Shown one piece after another: positions 1 to 9,600 of a DNA stretch of 64,000 nt. The stretch is from contig NZ_FXTD01000007.1 in NCBI RefSeq assembly GCF_900182635.1, positions 163,413 to 227,412 on the forward strand. Reading direction: 5' to 3'. A program made the translations under genes and the position numbers. The notes beneath the pieces are model-generated. The model searched no databases and had not been told where the DNA came from. It was given only the letters and a program-made list of their open reading frames with translations. How positions within the stretch are numbered: position 1 is the stretch's first letter; each line of letters opens with the position of its first letter. Source of the stretch: Halorubrum cibi (lineage in GTDB: Archaea; Halobacteriota; Halobacteria; Halobacteriales; Haloferacaceae).

Positions 1-433
1 ATGTCGGCGTACTACTCGCCAGCTTTGGGCTGATACTCGCCAGGTCGATCGGCGCGTCCCGGTAGATTGTCCCATTTGTCTCTACCGTCGTGTGATACCC
101 CTCTGCGGCGAGCCGTTCGAGGAGTTCGACAGACTCCTCATGGATGAGTGGCTCCCCACCCGTGAGCACGATGTGATTCGCCTGCTCGTGGGACTGCACC
201 TCCTCGACGATCGAATCGACGTCGCGCCACGCCCCGGTCGGCTCCCACGACGTATGATACGAATCACAGAACCAACACCGGAGGTTACACCCAGACGTCC
301 GCACAAAGACAGAGGGAACTCCTGCGAGCGTTCCTTCCCCCTGTAACGAGTAGAACACCTCGTTGATCGGGAGGCCCTCACCAGCCGCGTCAGCGTCCGT
401 TGTGGGCTCCTCGACGTCACTTGCGACCGGCAT
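1..433 (-). CDS. queE: 7-carboxy-7-deazaguanine synthase QueE (C-terminus beyond window)
   Basis: Radical-SAM enzyme that rearranges 6-carboxytetrahydropterin to 7-carboxy-7-deazaguanine (CDG), on the way to preQ0 and archaeosine. Translating the minus strand from the ATG at 433 gives an open frame to the window edge with the family opening 'INEVFYSLQGEG', the [4Fe-4S] motif CNLRCWFC (C-x3-C-x2-C) at about residues 52-59, and 'LTGGEPL' near residue 92. About 144 residues are visible; the rest lies outside. The start codon overlaps the queD stop codon by one base (TAATG), so the two are one operon. Family assignment is firm; the gene is cut only by the window. Confidence 0.93.
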   Translation of the reverse strand, partial: MPVASDVEEPTTDADAAGEGLPINEVFYSLQGEGTLAGVPSVFVRTSGCNLRCWFCDSYHTSWEPTGAWRDVDSIVEEVQSHEQANHIVLTGGEPLIHEESVELLERLAAEGYHTTVETNGTIYRDAPIDLASISPKLASSTPT

Positions 434-894
434 TAGTAGGTCGCACAGAGCTCGCCAGTTTCGCTCACCGACACCGACACGTCCGAGACGGTGTCTGGGA
501 ACGCCTCAAGCATCCGTTGTTCGAGGAGGACGCTCATCACCTCTGCCGTTGGTGGGTGATCGAGGACGACGAGGGCGTCGCCGTCGCCCGACGCTTCGAA
601 CGCGTCGACGAGCGGATCGCCTTCTTCGACGAGGAATCGATGATCCCACGCGTCGATGACGTCCGTCACGTCGCCTTTGTCGACGACCCATCCCTCTTCG
701 GTGAGTTCGCCGCTTACCTCGACGGTGATCTCGTAGTTGTGGCCGTGTGGCCGCGAGCACTTCCCGTCGTGGTGGAGGATGCGGTGGCCCGAGCTAATTC
801 GGATGGGGTTGTCCGCTCCAATGTGGAGTGTGCGCTGCCCTGCTTCCCGAAGCACATCTGCTTCGGATTCGTCTCTAGATATACTCCGAGCCAT
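433..894 (-). CDS. queD: 6-carboxytetrahydropterin synthase QueD
   Basis: Converts dihydroneopterin triphosphate to 6-carboxytetrahydropterin, the QueE substrate. The 153-residue protein has the zinc/catalytic signature of the family: 'SSGHRI' (His ligand), then 'GKCSRPHGHNY' with the catalytic Cys and the H-x-H ligands. Late in the protein, 'HPPTAEV' and 'VSVSETG' (catalytic Glu) are also present. It precedes queE with a one-base overlap. A TATA box 27 nt upstream of the ATG suggests a leaderless queDE transcript. In archaea this pathway feeds archaeosine in tRNA; here it sits beside an apparent DNA 7-deazaguanine system that would use the same precursor. Confidence 0.94.
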   Translation of the reverse strand: MARSISRDESEADVLREAGQRTLHIGADNPIRISSGHRILHHDGKCSRPHGHNYEITVEVSGELTEEGWVVDKGDVTDVIDAWDHRFLVEEGDPLVDAFEASGDGDALVVLDHPPTAEVMSVLLEQRMLEAFPDTVSDVSVSVSETGELCATY

Positions 895-915
895 ACTCGA
901 AGAATATTCGGGGAA

Positions 916-926
916 TATATAAATAT
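916..926 (-). promoter_or_regulatory. TATA box of queDE
   Basis: On the minus strand the sequence reads ATATTTATATA, centred about 27 nt before the queD ATG at 894. That is the spacing expected when transcription starts at or next to the start codon, as is common for haloarchaeal leaderless mRNAs. No separate BRE was resolved. Confidence 0.6.
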
Positions 927-1074
927 TGAGTTTCGTTACTCTATCGATGGAACAGCAGCATCACTCACGATCGTCTCTCCGCCGACTCTCTCGTTGCCCC
1001 CCAGTATCCACCCTGGCCGAACCGCAAGACTGCACCACGCGTAACTGTTCAGTCACACACGGTGGTGACCGCTG

Positions 1075-1734
1075 ATGCAGACTGAAGATACTCGCGCGAT
1101 TTTTACTGCCGTGTTCGCCGGCTCAATCGTCCTCGCAAACGTCCTCGCAGCGAAACTGACGTGGATCGAGCTGCCGGGGCTGGGCGGTGTCGCCGTCCCC
1201 GCTGGGTTCGTTGCGTTCGGCGTCGCGTACCTCGCCTCGGACTTGCTCGTCGAGTATCACGGGAAAGAGTACGCTGCGACTGTGGTCAACGGCACCGTCG
1301 TCACGCTCGTCATCGCGTATGCGCTCGTCTTCCTCGCCATTTGGATGCCATCCGCCCCCTTCTACGGTGGGCAAGACGCGTTCGTCTCGACGCTTGGCGG
1401 CTCGGCATCGATCATCCTCGCCTCCGTCGTCGCGCTCGCGTTCGCCCAGCATCTCGATGTCCGGTTATTCGCCAATTTGAAGGACCGGACCGCTGGTCGG
1501 CATCGCTGGCTCCGAAATTGCGGCTCCACTGCAATTAGTCAGGGCGTGGACACGGTCGTGTTCATCACGCTCGGGTTCGCTATCTTTCCGGCGCTCGGCC
1601 TCGGTGGGGACCCGACGTGGGGTTGGGCGCTCGTGTCGATCGTCGCTGGGCAGTACATCGTGAAGCTGCTTGTGGCGCTGATTGATACGCTCCCGTTCTA
1701 CGCTGTTACGGAGTTCGTGGAACGGCCGGCTTAG
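1075..1734 (+). CDS. queuosine-precursor transporter, YhhQ/VUT family
   Basis: A 219-residue integral membrane protein with about six hydrophobic segments. It resembles the YhhQ (VUT, formerly DUF165) family that imports queuine/preQ-type 7-deazaguanines: N-terminal 'FAGSIVLANVLAAK', 'FGVAYLASDLLVEYHGKEYA', 'FANLKDRTAGRHRWLRN', and a C-terminal 'GQYIVKLLVALIDTLPFY'. It is transcribed divergently from queDE across 180 bp. Import would offer a second source of 7-deazaguanine besides synthesis. Substrate is inferred from family and neighbourhood. The ATG at 1075 is the only reasonable start; no clear TATA box is seen. Confidence 0.85.
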   Translation: MQTEDTRAIFTAVFAGSIVLANVLAAKLTWIELPGLGGVAVPAGFVAFGVAYLASDLLVEYHGKEYAATVVNGTVVTLVIAYALVFLAIWMPSAPFYGGQDAFVSTLGGSASIILASVVALAFAQHLDVRLFANLKDRTAGRHRWLRNCGSTAISQGVDTVVFITLGFAIFPALGLGGDPTWGWALVSIVAGQYIVKLLVALIDTLPFYAVTEFVERPA

Positions 1735-1789
1735 CTAGGTGTTGAATGTGCCTCTGTGATAAATAATAGACCAATTCCCACAGACGGAG

Positions 1790-2236
1790 TTAATTTCCTA
1801 GATCTAACTCCTTTGTGAGGTACGTCTCTACGTTCCCGTAGTCGTTTTCAAGAACCTCGCAGAGCTCTAGATTGGTCAGTAGCCCCCCTCGGGTAATATT
1901 CGCAGATCCGACGTAGACGTACTTCTCGGTGATCACTGCTTTCGCATGGAGGTCGCTAATCTGGTGAACGTTGACGTTCTCAATATCCGTGAGTCGAGAG
2001 AGTGCGTAGTCGTTACTCGATTCGTCAGGCCGGACGTAGACGTCGAGTTGGGTGTTCAACGCTCTAATCGCAGCAGTCAACTTCATTCTGCGTTCGTTGA
2101 CATCCTTCGTGAGTGGGAGATGTACGTCGACATCGCTTAACCACGGTGAACAGATCACGACATGCTCACTGTATGTGAGTGCGTGGCCGAGCAGATATCG
2201 GAGGCCGCTAGAGGGTAAGGAAAATGCTCGTCCCAT
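1790..2236 (-). CDS. PLD-family nuclease, DpdK-like
   Basis: Small (about 148 aa) phospholipase-D-fold protein with a single HKD motif: 'HAKAVITEKYVYVGSANITRG' in outline, i.e. H-x-K followed by the GSANIT block. It also has an N-terminal 'VVICSPWLSD' strand typical of PLD nucleases, which dimerise to build one active site. The ATG at 2236 (protein begins MGRAFSLPSSGL) fits best and overlaps the 3' end of the upstream helicase gene by 29 bp; a longer frame to 2299 runs fully inside that gene. Coupling to a large helicase recalls DpdJ-DpdK of 7-deazaguanine DNA systems and also DrmC of DISARM. The Dpd reading is favoured by the TGT-like genes 18 kb away. Confidence 0.72.
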   Translation of the reverse strand: MGRAFSLPSSGLRYLLGHALTYSEHVVICSPWLSDVDVHLPLTKDVNERRMKLTAAIRALNTQLDVYVRPDESSNDYALSRLTDIENVNVHQISDLHAKAVITEKYVYVGSANITRGGLLTNLELCEVLENDYGNVETYLTKELDLGN

Positions 2237-5200
2237 CGTACTCACCTCCCGGTAGGACTTCACGGTCAAATAGCTCATCACCGAGGTCTTCATGCTCAAC
2301 CCGCTGAATCAGCTCTTCACGGAGTTCCTCTAAGAGGACGTAACTAAGCGTGTCCGATTGGTCGTGGCCTGAGATACATTCCGACAGTTGTAGATTCTCG
2401 ACGCAGCCGTCGATATTCGGTGAAAAGAAGAGCGCCTTCACCCGATCGTGATTGTCGAAGTCCGTAAGGTGCTTGTTCACTTCTTCCTCGGGATACGTGT
2501 CATTACCATCTATTCGAGCCGATGCGACCACGTGTTTCACGGTACACGCACGTCGTACGGATATGTTCTCTTCACGAACGAGCTGACGGGCTCGATCGAT
2601 GGACGACTGTACTTCTTCTACGACTTGCTCGACGACGTGTTCAAACACTGGCACCCTGTCCGATGCACGGACGATTTCCTCGATTTTCGCCCGACCGATA
2701 TCGGAAGTGGAGACCTTGTCGATGAAATCTTCGTCTGCCCAGAGTCGTTCGCAGATCACCTGCGGATCGTACGTGATCCGAGTCGCTGATTCGAGTGTAG
2801 TTCCCGGGTCCTCTTGGAAGTCCTCAAAGACCATGTCCACGAGTCCCTGTCCGCCCTGCGACCGCTCGAAGACGTAGACAACCTCTTCCTCGGAGTCTAC
2901 GCCATAAAACAACGATCCCGGAGTTACCCCAGCCACGTCGGCAACCAATTGGGTGAAAAAGTGGGCGGCCGTGTGTACACCAATCTCCCGTAGTCCGACC
3001 TCGGAGCGATTCTTGTATCGATCGACTCGTGAGATGACATCCGGGTCGTCAATCCGTTCGAGGTAACCCGACACGTCGAACGTAATACCGCGCGTGTCTA
3101 GTTCGAATCCGAGTGTCTGTTCGGGAGCCTCGATGGAGCGTTCTATTCGATCACCGCCCGTGAAGATGTATTCGTCCGCCGAGCGAGCATACGTCGCCGG
3201 CGTGATCTCTAAAGATGCACCGCTGAGTCTGATCTCGCCTGAAACGTCTGAGAGAGTCGAAATCTCCCGCGATTCAGCATCACCGCCGAGGACAACGTCC
3301 GTTTCGACATCGGGGCTGGCATGGATCTTACCGTAGGCCGAGTCGTTATGACGCAAGCAGCTATCCTGGTCGAGAATCTGAAGACACTGCGGACAGTATC
3401 TGACGATGTTCAGTGCCTTCGATCCGCTCAGATCAGTGACTTCGTCGAGTCTGATCGAGTCGGGAATGATGAGGCCGTCCCGTCGTTCGCCAGGTACGTC
3501 TTCGAAAACGAACCGGACCGTATCGTCTTCAACTACTGTTTCGGGGACGAACGCTTGCAGACGGCCGGCTTCTTGTTTGTATTCACTTCTGAAGGGGGCA
3601 TACGAATGAACTAACGTATCAATTGACTGGTCGCTCCCGTCGGTATCGTTCTTTCCATGGAATACGGTGAAATACTGCCCCGCGTCATCGAAGTAGTTCT
3701 CGGGAACATACCATACCTCCCCGCCGAGAGAATCATTGTTAACCTGTAGAAAACGATCGTAGTAGTACGCACCGCGGAGGAGATGCTTGACATAGTAGAG
3801 ACTGAGGAAATTGGATTGGATCGACTGGTAGTCGTAGAGCTCCTCAAGAGATTGTTTGAGGTAGTAAATCCGTTTTCTCTCACGGACAAGCGCGCCCGCT
3901 CTTCCGTCGTCGGCCGCGTCCGCAACACGTTCGACTGCGTCCTCGAGGTCACCGACATCGTAATTGAGTCGTGGAAGATTTATCTCGTCACGATCGTAGG
4001 CGTTCTTTATTCTGAGGACACTTGCCTTAGAGTCGTAGAGTAGAGGAAGTACGTCACGGAAGCGATCGAGCTCTGCCATCGGGTCAGGATTCGAATCCGC
4101 AATGGTGTCTCTAGACTGCACGAGGACTTCTTCCAACCTGTCGAGAACTGACTCCTCAACAAGTGGGTCATCATGTTCTCGACACCGTTCCACGAGGACC
4201 ACTCGCTCTTGGACGTATGCCAGTATGTCCTCACGGACGCCTTCAACCATCTCTCTCGCCGTATTTCCGGTAGAGGAGTCACCGTCAAGTCCGAGATCGC
4301 CCAGTTTTCGCTGTATTTCCGCCTCTCTGCTCTCGATTTTAGCCAACACGTGTGTAATCGGCTCCTGTCCGGTCAACGGTGAGAATGAATCGGTCATCCC
4401 AAGCTCACGGGACAGTACCGCCTGGGGATCGGAGATCAGGTTATGATACGATTCCCAGCCAAGTTCATCGACCAGATACTCCTTGTGAAACTCCGTCTTT
4501 TCTTGACTCGTGGAGTAGTGGTGGCGGTCACGGACGCGTGATGAAACCTCGTAGAACTCACGGTATCGCTCGTGAATCCAATCAATTACCTCATTGTCAG
4601 ACTTCAGTGGTGTCCTGATCTCGGAGCCGAGGAATCGATCAGCTCGGTAGAACATGTTCGCGTCGCTCGTGAGATCCGATAGGAAGACGAAGATGAACGA
4701 GTCCGTTCCCGACTCACGGGCAGCACGCCCGACGCGCTGAACGAACGATGAGAGGTTCCACGGCGTCCGATACTGCGTAACGATCGAAATATCCCCGACG
4801 TCGATACCGACCTCAAGGAAGTTCGTCGACAGGAGTACGTCGCTTTGTACGACTGAGGCATCGAACCCAACGTCGGAGAAGACGGACGAGAAATTCAGAG
4901 ATCCGTCCACAAATTCCCGGTCCATCCCGTTAGCAACTTCGCGCCAGTCCCCTGGCTCATCAATGTCGGTGTGATAGCGCCACAGACCTCGATGTCGGTC
5001 CGCGTCTTCTAGCTGCGAGCGCTTCTGATTAACTTGGCTGATACTATCGATAAACGAGAGGACCTTTCCGCGTGGTTCACCCTTCTGTTGGAGCATTGCG
5101 TGACCAAGAAGCAGGATCTGTTGGATGAACATAGACGAGACACCGGGCCCGTCCTCCGTCGCCTTCAGGAAGAAGTAATGCTCCTTATCGTTGTGATCGG

Positions 5201-6251
5201 TAGCGAAGTCTTCATCGGGTGGAGAAACAGCTCTAATCCGACCGTCCGGAATCGGGAAAATCTTGGCTGCAAACTGCTCGGCGTCGTCGACGGTCGCACT
5301 CGCTCCTAGCCAGAGCGTTGAGTGATCCGTAATCTCCTCGATGTTCTCGATGATGTTTGCTGCGTGTGCGCCACGAATCCCAGTATAAAGGTGTACTTCG
5401 TCGAAGACGATTGCATCTATGTCATCGATGAGACTGTAGTTCGGTTTCAATCCGAACAGCTCTAGCGATTCGAGTGTCGTAAGAACGATGTCCGGTCCAC
5501 CACTCTGCCTGATGTCCTCCCTGTTCAGGACGACTTCTCGATCGCTAAATCGGTGCGATTCGTCGTGTTCACAGACGAGGTCGTAGTGACTTCCTCCCCC
5601 TTCGTACTGAAACGCATGCGGATCTTGGTGATCACCGCACCAACAGTTGGCAAGTCTGAACCGCTTTCTCCGACCCGTTCCCTCGAACAGTGCATCTTCC
5701 GTGGAAACGTCCTCGGGCTTGTACGCTGTGTCTCCCGACCAAACGCCGACCGACAGCTGCTCGTCGGTCGTCGTTTTGATCGTGTGGAGGTGTTCGAGGA
5801 CACGGCCTAATTGGTCCTGTAACAACGCTTTACTGGGGTATACTAGGGCAACCCGATCGAGATCGTCGTCCTGTAATAACTGGTACAGCGGACCGAGGAA
5901 CGCTTCCGTTTTTCCGAATCCGGTTGGTGCAGAGAATATTGCACCTTGGGAATCACCTCCCCCTCGTCGTTCGTTGAGGTCGCGGACGATGTCCCAGCTC
6001 GTCTGTTGGAAGTTCAGAGGTTCAAATCCAAAAATGTCGATAATGTTCTCGATGAACTCGTCATCGCCGTCGTATTCTCCCGGACTTCGGCGCTTCTGCG
6101 GCTCCTGAACGTATTTGAGCGCGGAGGTGACCCGTGGAGGGTCCTCTGTATCTGGGCCGAAAATCTGCGTATTTTCGAGAATCCCGTGAACGAGGGGTTC
6201 TACATCATCGTCGACGCGCGATCGATCCGAATTCGAATCAAAATATTTCAT
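2208..6251 (-). CDS. large DEAD/DEAH-box helicase, DpdJ-like
   Basis: About 1347 aa from the ATG at 6251 (an in-frame TTG at 6290 would add 13 residues). It is a superfamily-2 helicase: Walker A 'APTGFGKTEAF' near residue 110, DEVH box 'IVFDEVHLYTG', 'LGASATVDD' motif III and motif VI 'FVQRVGRAAR'. A long helical middle follows. The C-terminal third has 'GVHTAAHFFTQLVADVAG' and 'ERSQGGQGLVDMVFEDF', resembling DUF1998-type helicase C-termini, and a CPQC...C cluster ('YCPQCLQILDQDSC'). The PLD gene overlaps its end, so the two are co-expressed. Proposed role: restriction-side translocase acting on DNA lacking the 7-deazaguanine mark. The family is certain; DpdJ identity is inferred from size and partner. 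Confidence 0.78.
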   Translation of the reverse strand: MKYFDSNSDRSRVDDDVEPLVHGILENTQIFGPDTEDPPRVTSALKYVQEPQKRRSPGEYDGDDEFIENIIDIFGFEPLNFQQTSWDIVRDLNERRGGGDSQGAIFSAPTGFGKTEAFLGPLYQLLQDDDLDRVALVYPSKALLQDQLGRVLEHLHTIKTTTDEQLSVGVWSGDTAYKPEDVSTEDALFEGTGRRKRFRLANCWCGDHQDPHAFQYEGGGSHYDLVCEHDESHRFSDREVVLNREDIRQSGGPDIVLTTLESLELFGLKPNYSLIDDIDAIVFDEVHLYTGIRGAHAANIIENIEEITDHSTLWLGASATVDDAEQFAAKIFPIPDGRIRAVSPPDEDFATDHNDKEHYFFLKATEDGPGVSSMFIQQILLLGHAMLQQKGEPRGKVLSFIDSISQVNQKRSQLEDADRHRGLWRYHTDIDEPGDWREVANGMDREFVDGSLNFSSVFSDVGFDASVVQSDVLLSTNFLEVGIDVGDISIVTQYRTPWNLSSFVQRVGRAARESGTDSFIFVFLSDLTSDANMFYRADRFLGSEIRTPLKSDNEVIDWIHERYREFYEVSSRVRDRHHYSTSQEKTEFHKEYLVDELGWESYHNLISDPQAVLSRELGMTDSFSPLTGQEPITHVLAKIESREAEIQRKLGDLGLDGDSSTGNTAREMVEGVREDILAYVQERVVLVERCREHDDPLVEESVLDRLEEVLVQSRDTIADSNPDPMAELDRFRDVLPLLYDSKASVLRIKNAYDRDEINLPRLNYDVGDLEDAVERVADAADDGRAGALVRERKRIYYLKQSLEELYDYQSIQSNFLSLYYVKHLLRGAYYYDRFLQVNNDSLGGEVWYVPENYFDDAGQYFTVFHGKNDTDGSDQSIDTLVHSYAPFRSEYKQEAGRLQAFVPETVVEDDTVRFVFEDVPGERRDGLIIPDSIRLDEVTDLSGSKALNIVRYCPQCLQILDQDSCLRHNDSAYGKIHASPDVETDVVLGGDAESREISTLSDVSGEIRLSGASLEITPATYARSADEYIFTGGDRIERSIEAPEQTLGFELDTRGITFDVSGYLERIDDPDVISRVDRYKNRSEVGLREIGVHTAAHFFTQLVADVAGVTPGSLFYGVDSEEEVVYVFERSQGGQGLVDMVFEDFQEDPGTTLESATRITYDPQVICERLWADEDFIDKVSTSDIGRAKIEEIVRASDRVPVFEHVVEQVVEEVQSSIDRARQLVREENISVRRACTVKHVVASARIDGNDTYPEEEVNKHLTDFDNHDRVKALFFSPNIDGCVENLQLSECISGHDQSDTLSYVLLEELREELIQRVEHEDLGDELFDREVLPGGEYDGTSIFLTL

Positions 6252-6290
6252 CGAGTGAGATACCACGTGTGGTTCGGATATCAAGTTCAA

Positions 6291-6623
6291 TCTTCCGGCG
6301 TAGGTTGGAATAACTGCGAACTAAATATCTTGTTAATAATAAACGTGGAATACAGAAAAGGGGAAGGAAGCAGTTTCTGTAGATTTCCACGACCATTACG
6401 GCCTCACGGTGTGGTTTTCAGCAAACTCTTACCGGCGCGCCAGTATCTACCGTGATTCTTTGACCCGTGACTTTACATCAGAGTCGCGTAAATCGTGAGA
6501 TAACGTTGACAAACCGACCGTCAAATCTAGCGATCCGGGTCCGGCATCGGAACGCCATGAGATCTCGCCTTCTTACTGTTGTCGAGTACGTGAACCCGAA
6601 GGTAAGATCAGATACCATATAAA
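6291..6623. promoter_or_regulatory. divergent promoter region between the two helicase operons
   Basis: 333 bp without a convincing gene, AT-richer than the flanking genes, and it must hold both divergent promoters. On the minus strand an 'ATATTTAG' TATA-like element centred near 6326 lies about 36 nt before the TTG at 6290 and about 75 nt before the ATG at 6251. That leaves open whether the leftward helicase mRNA is nearly leaderless from the TTG or leadered from the ATG. On the plus strand 'CATATAAA' directly abuts the ATG at 6624, too close to serve that start; no better TATA box was found. Regulation cannot be read further. Confidence 0.4.
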
Positions 6624-9600
6624 ATGAATTCACCACAAGACAGACTCAACGCTGCCACCGATAGAGCAGCTGAGATCACCTGGTGGAACCGTGCCATGAC
6701 CAAGCTCAACGATGTCGATGGAGTGGAGGGGGCTCAGTCGTTTGTTTCTGATCAGACAATCGAGCGTAAGGGTCCTTTTGTCGAATTCGTCGATGCACCC
6801 GCGTTCCACAGTCAGACCGCTGCCGAGTTTCTCGACGGTCTTGATTACCACGACGACATTGTGGATGCTATTCGGCGAGAAGTGTTCGGCGGCGATCCCG
6901 ACGGTCAGCTCTACCAACACCAAGCGGAGACGATCAAAGCGATAGAAACCGAGCCCGGTGACAATGTTCTCGCGGTTCCGACCGCATCCGGAAAGACTGA
7001 ATCGTTCTTCCTTCCGATCCTCAACACCTGTCTTTCCGCCGATAGCCCCGGACTGAAGGCGGCGATCCTCTATCCCATGAAGACGTTGGGATCCGATCAG
7101 TTCAACCGCTTTATCACATACCTCGATCACATCAATCGGGATCGTGCCCCGGAAGATCGAATCACAATCGGCATCTGGGACTCCGATACGCCGGCTCGTG
7201 TCGGGGCTCGGGACTTCGAGATGGAGGAGGGGACGTACGTACGCGGACTAATAGACCCACGAAATCCGGACGAGAAACTGCGGATACTGAGCGATTCCGC
7301 GGTTGGAACGGCGGATAACTCCTACTCGTGGATTAAGGTAACTCGTGATTCTATCCGACAGGGAGTGGATATCCTCCTCACGAACCCGGAAGCATTGGAT
7401 TACATGTTCGTCAACGATAAGGAGGAGACAAGAAATATTCTCGGAGACCAGCCAGGTCAGCAGCCGCTAGAGCATATCGTTTTTGACGAAGCCCACGTGT
7501 GGAGCGGAATTCAAGGGGCAGCGATTTCAATGCTCTCGCGGCGTCTAAAAGAGTTCTATGCGGACAACGATCCGCAAGTTACGATGGTGTCCGCGACAGT
7601 AGACAATCCCACGGAACTCGCTGCCTCGCTCACCGGTAGCGATGAGGATTCAATCAACAGCGTTGAGTTCACGGGCCGAAAGTTCCGCCCTCAAACTACT
7701 CCTGATTTCGGCCGACTCCCGGGAAGCAGTCTCGACGAGATCGTGGCTGCGCTCGCAGTCGCCCGAATCGGTGTAGCCGACCCAGATAGATTTATCGCCG
7801 AGCATGGTCTGCAGAGCGCCGTTGAATCCCTCAGAGAGGTCGGGTTACTGGCCCAGGACTCTATCGAACCTTCATCCTCAGCCCCGGGGTGGGCGTTCCA
7901 ACCACTTTACGACGCAGCAGCCGAATATACTGAAACCAACGATATAGCAGATGTTGGCGAAACCGTGCGAACGGAGGAGGGTAGAGACGCTCTCGTTGAG
8001 GCCGCCATCGAGTCCGGTGGATTTGCGAGTGGGTGGCTTGAGTTTGTGCTTGAAGAACTCCCCGAAGTGGCAGCTTTCACCGAGTGGTTCGACCGGGATA
8101 CAACGGGTGAGGTAGGATTCCGATCCTACGAGGGCCTCGTCGCGGAGGTGGAGCGGGAAGGGGTTTCGGACCCGGAAGGCGTTCTCGATACGATCATGGC
8201 CTTCGGTCGACTCGCAGGAATTGTCACTGAGAAATACCACGTATTCCTCAAGCCACCACACCGGGTCCACTGGTGCCGTGAGTGCGGGGCACTCTCAAGA
8301 GACAACCGGTGTCGTAAATGCGGTGCCGCACCAATCCCTGAGGTACAGTTCTGTCGCAAAGGGACATGTCACGAACCGTACGTCGCGGTCGACAATGAGG
8401 AAGAAGAGAAAACGTTCGCACCGATACGCGGTGATGGTACTGGTGGTTGCCCGGGATGCGGAGGATCGCCCCGATTAACTGATATCGGTGTTCCCACGTC
8501 TTCGCTTCTCTCGTACATGTTATCGGAGGTATGCCGTGTCGCACCGTCCAATAAGACGCTCGTGTTCTCGGACTCGCACAGCGCTGCTGAGAGTGTGGGC
8601 GAAGAAATCATTGGAACCGAGTATGGACTGATGGCCCAGACGGTCTACCTCCAAGAGTTGCTAGAGGCTGGTGGTGAAGCCGACCAGTACGAGCTTTTCA
8701 AGTCGGTTGCCGATACCCTCCGCGAGGAGTACTGGGAGCCGCTAGTTCAGGAGAATCTCGACGAGGACGCGGAAGCTTACAACTTCCTCGTCCCGTTGAG
8801 GGAGGATATCGAAGCTCACGCATATCTCTCCAACTGCGAGGCGCTACTCGATAGCGCGCTTGTGACCGCTGATGCCGTCATGGGGTTCGATGATCCAACG
8901 GACCTCACAATCGCACATGCACTCTACAAGCGGTTCGTGCTCGGCGACGCCTCGTTCCAATACGCCGGCGTAAAGATCGACGGGTTATCTCGGGAGAAGG
9001 TTCTCGACCGACTCGACAGCGATCTCGAAACCAGCCGTGCCCGGATCGATAACGTCCTCAACGACGTCCTAAGTCGGTTTCTTGAGAGTGGAATCGTCTC
9101 CGTCGCCAGTCACGAATCCCTCAAGCGCGGAGTCGATCGAGCCAACATTACAGATGACGAGAAGCGTGCCAAAGTGGGGAACTACTTCGATGAGGCAAGA
9201 GATTCCCTCGAGCAAAGCGGGTTGGTCGAACCGCCGGCAGAGAGCGGAGTGTTCACTCGGAACGTTCGAGAGGACGAGTCGAATCTCATTTTGATTCCCG
9301 ACTCGGCGTTCTGTACGGAGTGTTACGCGTCGTTCCCCACTACGGAATCGGGTGACGCTCCCGATACCTGTTTGGAGTGTGGAAAACCGATAGAGACGTA
9401 TTCCCGGTTCTCCCGAACGGATGAGGGAAAATTCGTGGCGACTCCCGGATACGCCGATGTCGAGTCCGGATGGGACTACGCTGTTGACCATTGGGCCCAC
9501 GACGTGACCGAACCGATTCAGGGAGGGGACGAACCGGAGTTCGTCACGGTCGGCATACACAAAGGGAACATCTCGCCAGCAATCCGTGGTGCTATCGAAG

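Noticed and set aside
400..1044. 214-codon plus-strand ORF
   Set aside because: Antisense shadow of queD with random-looking composition.
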